From the NCBI RefSeq assembly GCF_022539505.1, contig NC_061510.1:401246249-401310248 (forward strand): a stretch of DNA of 64,000 nucleotides. The letters are read 5' to 3'. Below the pieces are notes generated by a model. That model was not told where the DNA came from. It did not search any database and saw nothing but the letters and a program-made list of their open reading frames with translations. Position 1 is the stretch's first letter. Each line of letters starts with the position of its first letter. Of the stretch, positions 45,358-56,611 are shown piece after piece. Source of the stretch: Lolium rigidum (lineage: Eukaryota; Streptophyta; Magnoliopsida; Poales; Poaceae). The position numbers were made by a program, and so were the translations under genes.

Positions 45358-47850
45358 TGAAAGTGCATGGAGCCCCCATGTGTGGTTTTGGTAATTAATG
45401 ACAATCCCTATGGACTAATGTTTGCATTGAGTTATATTTGTAGGAGTTGTCCATAGGCAATTCTTGAACCATATGTTGGCTTCAAGGTTGCAATAAGAAG
45501 AAATTGATGAAGGATATCAAGTGTCAAGTATGTCTTGAAGATGAAGATGAAGTGAGCCCTCAAGTTACTTCAAGACATCAACATGATGAAGAATGAAGAA
45601 ATGAAGTGCAAGTTCAAGATGAGCCAACTCGAAGAGATCATAAGATTGAAGCTTGCCATGGAGAAATGAAGTGCTAGTTCAAGATGAGCCATCTTGAAGA
45701 GATCCTTTGATTGACTCTTGCCATCCATATGGTGATCATGGATATGTGAAGTTGCGCCGAAGAAGAAGCTCTCCCATGGTGGTTTATGGGGGAGCAATCT
45801 ACAAGACTTCGTCAAGCAAGCACAAGCAAGAAAGGCGTTCCATCTTGTTGCGGTCAAGATCGTCATCATCGAGCTCAAGTGGAATGCGCAAGTATAAGGT
45901 TTGCTCTTGATAGGGTTTCTTTCTCACCGGTCTCATAGTGTAGTTGGAGACCGGTTTATAGTTTAGTTGCCGTACTATCAAGAGGGCTCTCGAGTGAGTA
46001 ACTCGATCGTATCCTTCGGAGAGCTCAAACCTTTGCATCCTTGCATCATCTTTCTTGGTTGTTATTTGTATCTTATCCATATGGTGTTTTAGAGCTTGTG
46101 CTTATTCTCATGATAAGCTCTAGTTCATCGAAAACGGATTCCGCATGAATCACTTGTTGCGTTTTCGATATTGGAGTTTTTCTCGGTTTCTCGTATTGAG
46201 AGGTTTCACTCTAAAATACATAGAAAAACCTACCCCACTTGTTATTAAGATTTTCACTCTTTGTGGGGTAGCTCTTGTCATCTTCTTTATAACAAAATTG
46301 GTTTCACCTAAATCCGAGTTTCCTAACTCAAGTTGTTGCATTTTCGAGGTTGGAGGTTTTACCGGCATGTCTTTTTTAGATAGGTCAAACCTTTCATCAT
46401 TTATTTCTATCCTACCTTGATGTACTGTGATGGTTCCCTGCATGATCTTGTAGAGCTTGTTATCATCTTCGAAACGAGCCCAAGATCATCAAAATCGGAG
46501 TCCGGATGCAAAAGTTCTTGAAGTTTTCGTGAAGCAGTTTTTGGGCCGGAAGTTGGCCGGAAGTTCCGGTGGCCGGAACTTCCGCCCTACTTCCGGTGAA
46601 CTTCCGGAAATGACGAATATGCTCGCAGAAAACATACTGTAAGCTTTCCGGGGGCGCCCTACTTCACCCGGAAGTTGGCCGGAACTTCCGGGGGGCGGAA
46701 GTTCCGCCCCAAATGACCGGAACTTCCGGTCTTGACGAGTTTTGTGCATAACGGGCAGATTTCTCTTGCCCTATTTAAGGGATCTTCTTCCCCAAAGTTC
46801 CCCAACCGGTTTGAGCTCGTTTTTGCCTCCATTGTTGACCTTCTTTGAGCTTGCTATCTCCCTCTCCCTCCCATGAATCTTGCATCTATTTGAGAGAAAG
46901 ATAGAGGAGATCTAGATCTACATCTTCACCAATCAAATCCCTCTCTTTGTGAGGGGAATCCACTAGATCTAGATCTTGGAGAAATTTGGTGTTCCTCCTC
47001 CTATTTGTTCTTCCTCTCTTATTCCCCCAATAGCTTTTGTAGCTTTGTTGGAATTTGAGATAGAAGTACTTGAGCATCTTTGTGGTGTTCTTGCCATTGC
47101 ATTTGGTGCATCGGTTTGAGTTCTCCACGGTGATTCGTGGAAGTGAAAGCAAGAAAGTTGTTACTCTTGGGTTCTTGGAACCCTAGACGGATTCTAGGCC
47201 TTTGTGGCGATTTGTTGGGAGCCTCCAATTAAGTTGTGGATGTGTGCCCCAATCTTTGTGTAAGGCCCGGTTTCCGCCTCGAAGGAAATCCCTTAGTGGA
47301 ACCGTGACCTAGGCCTTTGTGGCGAGGGTCACCGGAGATTTAGGTGAGGCGCCTTCGTGGCGTTCGGTGTGTGGTGTGAGTACCGCATCTTGGGGTGAGG
47401 CCTTTGTGGCGTTGGTGTGCATCGAGCAACCACACCTCAAGGTGAGCCTCTTGTGGCGTTCGGGAGCACTAAGCAACCGCACCTCTCCACCGGAGATTAG
47501 CACTCGCAAGAGTGTGAACTCCGGGATAAATCATCGTCTCCCGCGTGCCTCGGTTATCTCTATACCCGAGCTCTTTACTTATGCACTTTACCTTGTGATA
47601 GCCATCGTGCTTGAAGTTATATATATCTTGCTATCACATACTTGCTTGTATTGCTTAGCATAAGTTGTTGGTGCACATAGGTGAACTCTTGCTTAGAATA
47701 AGTTGTTGGTGCACATAGGTGAACCATAGTATATAGGCTTTGGGCTTGACAAAGTAAACGCTAGTTTTATTCCGCATTTGTTAAGCCCATCTCGTAAAAG
47801 TTTTAAATCGCCTATTCACCCCCCCTCTAGGCGACATCCGTGTCCTTTCA
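45358..47850 (+). repeat. 3' LTR of a copia-like element, 2.5 kb
   Basis: Begins TGAAAGTGCATGGAGCC after a polypurine tract and ends GTCCTTTCA. A GGAAGTT/AACTTCC palindrome array precedes the TATA-like CTATTTAAGG at 46771-46780. A unit of about 38 bp containing AAGTTGTTGGTGCACATAGG is duplicated in tandem at about 47650-47725. No gene lies inside; open frames are chance. Confidence 0.85.
46538..46731. repeat. CCGGAAGTTCCGG palindrome array
   Basis: About nine copies of GGAAGTT or its complement, several as full palindromes (CCGGAACTTCCGG), in two groups separated by about 65 bp. The last copy is 40 bp before the TATA-like motif. Confidence 0.85.
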
Positions 47851-48212
47851 CAATGGCGCACTGCTAAGTGGTGCGCCACTGCTAACCTGGGACCATTTAG
47901 CTGCCTTTTCTCCCCACCCCCACATGTGCCACCCACTTTTCCCAACACTCTTCCACCACCACCTCCCACCAAATCTAGATCTGGTCGTGTTTCCCCTCCT
48001 CCCCACCTTATTTCCACCCTTTCATTCACCCAAATTAAGGTGTTAAACTTAATTTTCTTGATAGGTAAGTAAGGATGAAGCTTTCTAGCTCAATACCCTA
48101 CCTAATCTCAACGTTTTTCCTCATCCAACACTCTCGGTCTCGCTGTATCAGTAACTATGTTGGTTTTATGCTTTGTGTGTGACCGGTTCCGATCGTCTTG
48201 CACATGTGTGTG

Positions 48213-48345
48213 TGCATATATGTTATGCGAAGCCTCCACATGTGTTTTGCATGCGCGAAGCGTCACGTGCATGCATAATGTGTGTTGTATGTGAAGCCTC
48301 CACATGTGTTGTATATGCGAAGCCTCCACACATGTGTTGCATGTT
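48213..48345 (+). repeat. Degenerate minisatellite in the CACTA fragment
   Basis: GCGAAGCCTCCACATGTGTT-like units recur about four times with variable ATGTGT-rich spacers, just upstream of the transposase exon (TTTGCAG at 48350-48356 may be its acceptor). Confidence 0.7.
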
Positions 48346-48526
48346 GTTGTTTGCAGGGATTTGAAATGCGATCGAGTTGCCAATATTTTGCCGAAACGTT
48401 GATTCATTTTTGTTTCAGTGAAAAATGGGCATACTACACATATACATATGTCCTATTCTTAGGGAAGGTCATGCCAAAATTTTATTTTGGTACTAAAATA
48501 TCCATTTTCTCTATACCCAGGCGACC

Positions 48527-49312
48527 ATGGTCCGCATGATGAGCGAAGGCGTTGTGGCTAGGTTTTTTAAATCCGCGACGGCCGAGATGATTAAAAATAA
48601 CCAAACGGAGATAAGATGTACGTGTCGAAGATGCAAGCTGACGAGCCTCGTGGACCCTAAAGCCGATATGGCGCGAGACCACCTTCTCGTGCGTGGTTTC
48701 ATGGATGGCTATTGGTGGCAAGGTGATGAAGATGATTATGAATTTGTCCCTGGGATTTCAAGAAATAAGGAAGGAGGTGAGCACCATGTAGAAGATCCCG
48801 GACATGATCAGAAGGTAGAAGATCCCAGAGATGATCATGATCACAGTGTAGGAGATCCTGGACCTGATGATGAAGACCAAGATGGAGGTCATCATGACGA
48901 TCATGAAGATGAAGACGATGGACCATCGTTAATGGACTGGGTGCAGGACCCTTATCTTCAAGAGTTGCTTCTCAAGCAGACGAGTAACGCAAGAGCTTCC
49001 ACCCGAGAGAAAGCCAAGCTGGATCAACTGGAGATAGACGCGGTTACTCCATTGTATGAAGGATGCATGCCGGAGGATACCCACCTGAAAGTAACGCTCA
49101 TGGCTTTGGAGATGAAGGTAAAGCATAAAATGACTGACACATCCTTCAACGACAACATGTCATTCTGGCACGAACGTCTTCCCAAAGGAAACACGTGTCC
49201 GACTAGTATCGAGGAGGCCAAGAAAATCGTGTGTCCTCTGGATTTTCCTCATGGATGGCTGCATGTCTTTTCAGTAAGATTGGATTGGGAATACTTACAA
49301 GGAGTTGGTTAG
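48527..49312 (+). pseudogene. CACTA transposase N-terminal fragment (TNP2 type)
   Basis: The open frame starts MVRMMSEGVVARF. IRCTCRRCK followed by HLLVRGFMDGYWWQGDE matches the transposase-associated domain found at the N-terminus of En/Spm proteins (cysteines near 48620-48640). An Asp/His-rich linker (about 48780-48925) follows. Then come a helical stretch and the pattern LPKGNTCPTSIEEAKKIVCPLDFPH, which is the usual entry to the tnp2 domain. The frame stops right there, so the catalytic part is absent. Probably inactive; it could still bind DNA through the N-terminal domain. Confidence 0.75.
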
Positions 49313-50893
49313 ATCTGCTAAATCGTAGATGTAGAATGTGAGGAAACCATTCCACGCCTAGCAAAATACATGAGTTTCGTCATGGGAGAGGAGTGGAACC
49401 AATTGGGCCCCCCCCCCCCCCCTCCAAAAATACCCCTTAGATGTGAAATGCACCTCTCGACTCTATTCCATCATCTTTTTGGCCCTACAAAAAATTCCAT
49501 GCTCAAGCTCTGCCACCCTCATGAGGAAGAAGAAAACAAGAGTATGAAAGAATCAAGCAGAAGGACCATTGAAAAAATAAAGTTGATATTTGTTGTGTCA
49601 CTACCACAAACTCGGGTCGAAGCATGGAACAACAATCCACGGTATACTGAGCTTACCACTGAAAAAGAAAATACAATACCTTGCTATGTAGGCAAATATT
49701 GTGTTTTAACTTATGATTTGATATCTCCGGAGCCTAAAGTGCAAGCACATCTACCATACCGCCCAAACCTCTAGCAACTCGCTTTTACATACACCTTGTT
49801 TAATTAAAATTTATAAAATTTGCAGTAGGGAAACCCATTGTTCAGCTTCAACAACAACAAAAAATACCACCCAAACCAGGCACATCATTTACTCATAAAC
49901 ATAGGATAAGCCACTTATATGGCCTCTGCTCCAGCTAGCTACCTTTTGTATGAGTCCAAGTGCATGAAAACTAAAGGCTAAGCCCAACACATGGTGGATG
50001 TGTCGGCTAATCAAGCATCACTAGCTACAAAAGTTAAGTCTAGCACAAGCAAATGTCTCATGCTGGGTCACTAGTATCCTGACAAAAGGCGAAAACACCA
50101 CAGTACCAAGCACTCTGTTCCCAGGGCTGGATCATAACAACGCTCTATATCGACACATGAATCAACAGCCTTCAAAACTCAAAAGGGTGAAGGATAAGTG
50201 AAGATCAAGCAAAGCTCCAGTCCTTGCCACCATGACCATGACGCTCTGTGTCACTGTGTACATGTACCAGTGTGTGGTATCATGAGTGAAACTTTTGACA
50301 CCGTGCGCCTGTCTCGCGTGACGGTGCGAGTGCCTAGCTAGCAGCGTGGAGGGTGTGTCTGCCTGGCCCATGTAAACTTGTTGTCGCCGTCGTGGTGACT
50401 GGTGATGGAGCGGCGGTGGTGCCGGAAGAGGCTCCACTTGGAACACGCAAGATTTTCTACAATTTCATGATGCACACACTGACGCACACGCATTGTATAC
50501 GTTATGTACTTTTGTGAATATTTTGCATGTGTACAAAAATTGTAAGTGATCAAAGATGAGCTTGACATTTGTTTGTTCTGATATTATATTTTCCAAACAG
50601 AGATGGAGAGGCAGGCCAGTCTCGTTTAACCAACAGAAATTCTTTTGGTTATCCTATGTGTTCCTTCAATGCTTCCTTACAGCAAATCGGAATGCGCCAA
50701 TCATTATCAAATGCACGATTAAAAAATTCACTACTGGTAATGCATCACTTTTTGTCCCTGATTGTAGGCCTTTACCAGTAAGATGTAAAACTATTACTCA
50801 CTACCTAGCTCTACTTTTCCCTTCTATCATTGCATTGCAACCGTATCGGGGCCGGCATGCATACCTTATTCCGCTTACAGCAGAATACACTAA
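49313..50893. other. Spacer with no recognised gene
   Basis: A run of 15 C lies at 49408-49422. A 134-codon open frame at 49370-49774 crosses it and has no recognisable domain. No paired terminal repeats were found. Confidence 0.5.
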
Positions 50894-50905
50894 TGCAATT
50901 CTTTC

Positions 50906-51987
50906 ATAATAAAATCAGTCTGCCGAGACTCCCTTTCCTCTTGCCCGTGAGGCAATGGGGTGGGAACCCTAGGCCCAACCGCGCCAGCCCCCTCCCCTCT
51001 GACTCCACAAACCTCTCTCCCTTCTCCTGGCACCACCAGGAGAGGGCACAACCGGGCAAAGCTTGGTTGTCGTCGGCCGTGGCAGGACCTACTCGTCTTC
51101 TTACGCGGGGGTTCATGCGGGCCATCACCTAGAGGTCGAGTGTGGTTTGGCCGTCAGGCACCACGGCGTGGTGGCTCTTCGGCATGTGGCGGCGCGTCTG
51201 GAGCAGCAACAATGCGGTGGACGACATGATGTTGGTATCCGTCCTAGAGGTACCACAACTTGGCCTCCAATCTCTGGCCAGCAAGGGGTGGACGACGCGG
51301 GATGTGGAACCGCTTGCTGCATCAGCGACAGCGGTCCTCGGTGGCTACATTTAGATCCAATCAATTCCGGTTATGGACTTGCGTGGCTTCGGTTTTGCAA
51401 TGGTGGCGTCTCTTGGCCTCGTTTTCCTTGTTGAAGGATATCAATTTTTGAGAACTTGTGTTTGGAGGGGTTTGAAGGTGTGGTAGTGTTGCATCTATTT
51501 CATCAATGACAACGACGCTCGGCGGCACGATGCAAGAGGTTCTCGGAGTAGGATGTATGATGGTGAAAGTGCGCAGGGCGATGTTGTTATTTGGCGTATT
51601 AGCGGCGTGGACGGGCCTTGCAAAGGCTATACGGATCTTTGCCCTGAAGATGGCTCTGAGGTTCGTTGGCGTTGGGGACTTCTGAAGCGTTTGCATGAGG
51701 TGCTCGATATGGGTCTACTGGACTGGAAGTGTGCTCCCGGTTTTCCATATGGTGACTCGGTGCTGCCTCTCGATACTGAGCTGATGGGACGTTTGTTTGT
51801 GTTTTTAGGGCATAAAGCCTTTATATCTTCACGCATTATCGGGTTATAGGTGTTGTTTGGTGGCTTCGGGTTGTTCGATTTATGCTTTTACAAGTTATTT
51901 ATTGAATAAAAAATGAATAAAAGGTCTATGCATCTTTTTGATGCAGAGGTTGGGGTCTCAACCTCCTTTCCAAAAAAAGTAAATAAG
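50906..51987 (+). mobile_element. Retroposon with 12-bp target-site duplication
   Basis: TGCAATTCTTTC is repeated at 50894-50905 and 51988-51999. Between them lies a GC-rich unit that ends in AATAAA (51905-51910), a stem-loop (TGCATC at 51929-51934, GATGCA at 51940-51945), GAGGTTGGGG and a short A run (51972-51978). This is the hallmark of target-primed insertion. No reverse transcriptase is encoded, so it must borrow one. Its tail resembles that of the LINE at 1-4059. Confidence 0.8.
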
Positions 51988-52079
51988 TGCAATTCTTTCG
52001 TATCTTCTTGGGTTCTCTGATTTTTTTAAAGTACCCGTAGGAGCTCTGCGCATTCTTGCGTTCTTTGAAAATGCAAGTG

Positions 52080-52194
52080 CTCCCTCCGTCTTGTGAAAGA
52101 GTTGTCTTAGATTTGTTTAAAGTTAGATGTCTCTAGACACTATCTACTATGAAGATATATCAAATTTTGATAAATCTAAAACAACTTTCGGGAG
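52080..52194. mobile_element. Small Stowaway-like MITE
   Basis: CTCCCTCCGTCTTGTGAAAG at the left and CTTTCGGGAG at the right are imperfect inverted ends; the inner stretches AGTTGTCTTAGATTTG and its complement also pair. The TA duplication is not clear. Confidence 0.5.
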
Positions 52195-52793
52195 ATATAG
52201 GTTGTATAATAATTCACCACTTCAAAAGAAAATGGTTTGAAATAGCTAAGAACTCCAATATGTTTTCTTTTTCTTCTTTTGCAGGACGTTCTGTTATAAG
52301 ATAGTGATGGCCATATATTAATTCCATCATCAATTCTCTCTATAATTAGAAGGACCAAATACCAATATTATAAAAAGAAGGACACGACCATACAATCTTC
52401 TTGCCATCCCCAAATTATCCCTATCCCATTAACGTTTCTGGATGCCAGTATCAGGAATACCCAGCTGTACTCAGATTTCCTCTCGGCTGCGTATGAGCAT
52501 GCAAGCATGGATCGGACATGGATCGTATGAGTAGCTAGGTAGTATCATGCCAAATTTGCCAGCAAGTCAGAAAGCAAAGTGACAACCACAGTGTGCATTA
52601 TTTATTCTACTACGAACAGCACATTCTTAGATTACACATGATGGTGTACCATATGGTCCGAAACTTTGCATGTTCTGTAGTGATCAGGTACGATGACAGC
52701 GAAGAACACGTCTACTAGTACAATTTATACTGCAATATTTCAGTCTCCACTTTTCCATTTCTGGAACTAACCTACGAATGGTACGTCCCCTTA

Positions 52794-54594
52794 GAGCATC
52801 TCCAGTTCGCGTCCCCAAAACCGTCCCCCAAAGGGATTTGGAGCGCGCCGGACAAAAAAACCGTTCCAGCCGCGTCCCCCAAAGCCCTTTTTTGTCCGGC
52901 GCGCCCCCATACGGTGTCCGGCGCCCCGAGCCCGTCCCCGTCCCACAGGGGACGCACCGAGGACGCCGGACACAACGAAAAGCGCGACGGGAAGTGGCGG
53001 GGCCGACCCGTCAGCGGCACAGGGAAAATTCGTCGCACACTCCCGCCAAATCGCGCCGCTCCCGCCAAATCGCGCCTATACCGCCGCGCATTTCAGGCCT
53101 CCCAAAACATATCCCGCCGCCGATTCATTTCTCCTATCCCGCCGCCCACCCGCCGTCCACCCACCGGCGCTACCCTCTCCACATGGCGCCGCCGACAGCC
53201 CCCAAAAAGATGGCGAAGAAAGCGGCCAAGAAGCCGCCGGGCAATGGGACGAAAGGGGCGACAGCGCCGTTCGCGAGGCCGCGGAAGGCGCCGGCTTTGA
53301 AGAAGAAGCTCGAAGGATGGACCGACGATCAATGGCAGCAAGATTGCCTGCGCCGGAAGCTATCGACGACGGAGCGGAAAGGACGGAGGGCGGCGGAGCT
53401 GGAGAAGAAGGCTCTGGCGGCGCGCCAGAACCAGCACATACTGGCCGGGTGCCTCGCCGCCACCAACGCGAGCCCATATAGTACGAACGTGCCGGTGTAC
53501 GTACGTTCCGGGAGTCTTCTCTCCGTCGTCATCCGCCTTCTACAACGACGGCCCCTCCGGCACTCCCGGGTGCGTGACGCCTAACTTGTCGCCACACTAC
53601 CAGGATGCGCTGCCGCACGGCGGCTTCAACCCCAACAACCTCTACTCCCCGGTGTACGAGCAGCGCGAGCCAGGACCCGTTCCGGACGGCTGCCCTTTCA
53701 CCGGCCGCAGGGGTCCGCTCGAATACGACGGCGCCGGTGCTGAGGAGGACGACGGGGTTGAGGAGGAGGACGACGAGGAAGAGGACGGGGTGGATGACGA
53801 CGAGGAGGACGACGATGAGGACGAAGAGGGCGGCGAGGAAGAGGACGACGAGGGTGCCGGTGACGATGATCTCGTGGAGGTAGACGCGGACGGCGTGAGG
53901 ACGAAGAAGAAGAAGAAGAAGAAGAAGAAGAAGAAGAAGGCATCGGGCACACGAGGCCCGAAGTGGACGCCTCTGGAAGATCTTTGTCTGTGCGAGTCGT
54001 GGGCGACGGTGAGCCATGACTCCATCATCGACGCCAACCAAAAAGGCGGGAAGTATTGGGCGAGGATCAAGGCCAAGTTCGATGAGCGCAAGCTCATCAA
54101 CAGCGATTACAAGAAGCCAAAATGGCGGCGGCGGACGCGGCGGCCCTGGCAGCGGCATCGGCGGCAGCGGCAGCGCAGCAAGAACAGGCTGACGCGTCTT
54201 CTACTGCTACACCTGCGTCGGCCTCTGCGTCGGCGACGGAGCAGACGCACCATGCACAGCAACAGGCAAATCGCGACGAGGTCATCGTGCTCGGACGGGC
54301 CTGCGTCGACTCAGGATACGACGGCGTCGTCCAGCCCCTTCCCCTTCTTCTAATTTGCATGCACCACCGGTCTGTAATATGATCGCGCGCCCAGTACTTT
54401 GATCGATCCCCGCTACTCTGATCGCGATGAATCGGCGGGAACGATCTCTTTTGAATGCATCTATTTGAATTTCTGATTGGGGCGCCGTTTGGGGGACGCG
54501 GCTGGGGAGCGACGTCCCCCAAAGGCGGCACGAACAAAACACGTCCCCAAACGCTCGATCCGGCGCGGTTTGGGGGACGCGACTGGAGATGCTC
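52794..54594. mobile_element. PIF/Harbinger element carrying a Myb-like gene, 1.8 kb
   Basis: The inverted ends GAGCATCTCCAGT(T)CGCGTCCCC match over about 22 bp with one indel, and TTA is duplicated at 52791-52793 and 54595-54597. The only gene is the Myb/SANT-like one that autonomous Harbinger elements carry beside the transposase. No DDE transposase is present, so it is non-autonomous. Confidence 0.9.
53183..54355 (+). pseudogene. Harbinger Myb/SANT-like DNA-binding protein, frameshifted
   Basis: The frame starts at the ATG 53183 (MAPPTAPKKMAKK) with a basic N-terminus and a helical stretch ending near 53470. A frameshift near 53490-53530 leads into the frame that continues to about 54110. 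There come a Gly/Asn/Tyr stretch, a long Asp/Glu run (about 53745-53880) and 12 lysines encoded by an AAG repeat (about 53905-53940). A SANT-like domain (KWTPLEDLCLCESW to YWARIKAKFDERK, about 53960-54095) follows. After 54115 an Ala/Gln-rich region continues in another frame. In Harbinger systems this protein binds element ends and helps bring the transposase into the nucleus. This copy is broken in at least two places. Confidence 0.78.
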
Positions 54595-54652
54595 TTACAT
54601 AGTGCCGAGGGGAGCTCGGGGAGCATGCGCCCTCTTTTCGAAAATACAGTAT

Positions 54653-54903
54653 TCCCTCTGTTCACAAATACTTCTCGTTATGAGTTTGGTTAAAGTAAAA
54701 TCTTGTGAACTCTGACCAAATATTCACAAGAAAGTATCAACATCTGTAATATAATATTTGATGTATTAGAATCTTCATAAAGTATATTTTTATATTAAAT
54801 TTATTTGGTATTATACATATTGATATTTTTTCTTATATTCTTGACTTTGGAAAGATAGACTTTGACTACACCCAGAACACGAACTAAATAAAAACAGAGG
54901 GAG
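54653..54903. mobile_element. Stowaway MITE, 251 bp
   Basis: The left end TCCCTCTGTT and the right end AACAGAGGGAG are inverted copies, flanked by TA at 54651-54652 and 54904-54905. AT-rich interior. Confidence 0.8.
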
Positions 54904-54962
54904 TATTGTTTTTAGCATCCAATATTTTATTTTACAAGTCCCACTATACATGATTTTGTGTA

Positions 54963-55215
54963 ATGCTCTCTCTCCCAAAATATGTTATGTATAGTTTTCA
55001 GCGTCAAATTTTATAAAGTTTTGACTGACTATTTAGCAAAAATATCAATATCTATAATATGAAATGTATAACATATGAAAATATATTTATCCATGCTTCT
55101 AATAATACTGATTTCATTTATAAAATTTGATATATTTAGTTATATAATTGGTTAAAATTTACATGATTTGACTTTGACCATATATTATAGGCAAAATATT
55201 TTGGAAAGGAGGGAG
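54963..55215. mobile_element. Second Stowaway MITE, degenerate
   Basis: CTCTCTCTCCCAAAATAT on the left pairs loosely with AATATTTTGGAAAGGAGGGAG on the right; TA follows at 55216-55217. AT-rich interior. Confidence 0.6.
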
Positions 55216-55217
55216 TA

Positions 55218-56611
55218 TACAGATTAGAAGTTCAGTGAAATGTGCTTAAATATTTTGTATTCTTGTGGCCTATGAAAAAAAGACTTTAAACACCTAAAAT
55301 GTGTTTTTCATGTTCGTAAAAAGATGATTTGAGCTCTTACTTTGTATTCTTCTTGTAAACAGCAAATCAACACTATTATCGTCAAAGGTGAAAAGTACAT
55401 TATACTCCATGTACTATCATAATACCATCGACGACAAACCCAGCGAGGCGGCGTTCTAGTGCCCCTGCCACGAGCGTCTGACCATCCTCAAACCCGACCT
55501 TTGTCCAATCTATAACTTGCATCTAATCTATTTCGGCTACACAAGGTGTCTTTATATAATAGACTCAGGTTACAGAGTTTGGCTCCAAACATGTAATGTT
55601 ACCACTAATTGATTACAAGTTGACTATAGTCTAACATTTACACATATTCGACACATATCTCAACAAACATACAATCTCACAAAAACTTGATGACACATAG
55701 TATATTTCAATAGCTGTGCTTAAATTTTAAATTAAAAAGCCAACACTTATTATGGATCGGAGGAAATATGATTTTTAATAGAAGCATGTACAGAGCTCTA
55801 AATATTAGTCCGCTTCCACCTCCCCCGCCGTCCTAGATCCGTTTGTTTTCACTTGTTGATTGAAATATTTATATTTGTTGACTAAATTAATGGTTAAACG
55901 GATCCAGAGGGAGTAGTAGCTATTGATATTCAAACAAATTATTTTTGCAAAAAAAATGTCTTGCCGACAGTAGCGATGAAAGCTTTAAATAGGATCATTG
56001 ACTTCAAACATTTTAGAGCTACACATCTGATATTACTTCATAAAATTTATTTAATAAAGCCAGTAGACACTAGGCATTCCTTCAGAGAAAATCAAGAAAT
56101 TCATTTACGATTTAGTCTGCCAGAAAATTTACATTCAGGATTTGATCTGCATAACATGCTCTTTGTCAAGGTGTTAAATTTGTTGGCAACTGAACACCAC
56201 CAATACCTCCTAGCATTATGTTAGGCTTAGGTGAGTAGCTGATATGGGGCCTTAAACAAAGAAACTTCTACTACTACGTTCAATAAATTTTTTTTGTGCT
56301 ACATGTAGTACCGTTCTTCTCCACATTTGTAGTGCGGCTTTAGTTCAATTGAGGTGAGTGCAACATTAAAAGAAGCGAAACCGCTCATATCCGACAAGAA
56401 ATGTAATATACTGAAAGAACTATAAAATTATAGTAAAAATGGTCAAGTAACTAATTTATACTAGAATACAAGTATTTTTTTTTTTGAGGAATAGAATATG
56501 TGAATTAATAGAATCAATTTTATCTAGATAAACATGTATCTAGATAAGTTTTAGTGTTAAATCCATGTGTATGTAAATAAAATACGGTCAATTAGTTTAG
56601 GACAGAGGGAG
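55218..56611. other. Spacer with Stowaway end fragments
   Basis: GGGAGTA-type right ends at about 55905-55915 and 56602-56611 suggest remnants of further Stowaway elements; left ends are not clear. An 87-codon frame at 55961-56224 has no recognisable feature. Copy B inserted directly after the last GGGAG. Confidence 0.5.

Larger units (their letters stand above)
47851..49312 (+). mobile_element. CACTA transposon fragment
   Basis: Just after the LTR, GGCGCACTGCTAAGTGGTGC and the related GTGCGCCACTGCTAA form inverted subterminal-type repeats that I associate with Triticeae CACTA elements. A transposase-like N-terminal exon follows at 48527-49312. I see neither CACTA terminus; the left one was probably removed by, or lies beyond, the LTR element. 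Confidence 0.65.

Noticed and set aside
49370..49774. 134-codon frame after the CACTA fragment
   Set aside because: Crosses a 15-C run and shows no recognisable domain; not supportable as a gene.
55961..56224. 87-codon frame between MITEs
   Set aside because: No domain, no neighbouring gene structure, AT-rich spacer; chance expectation.
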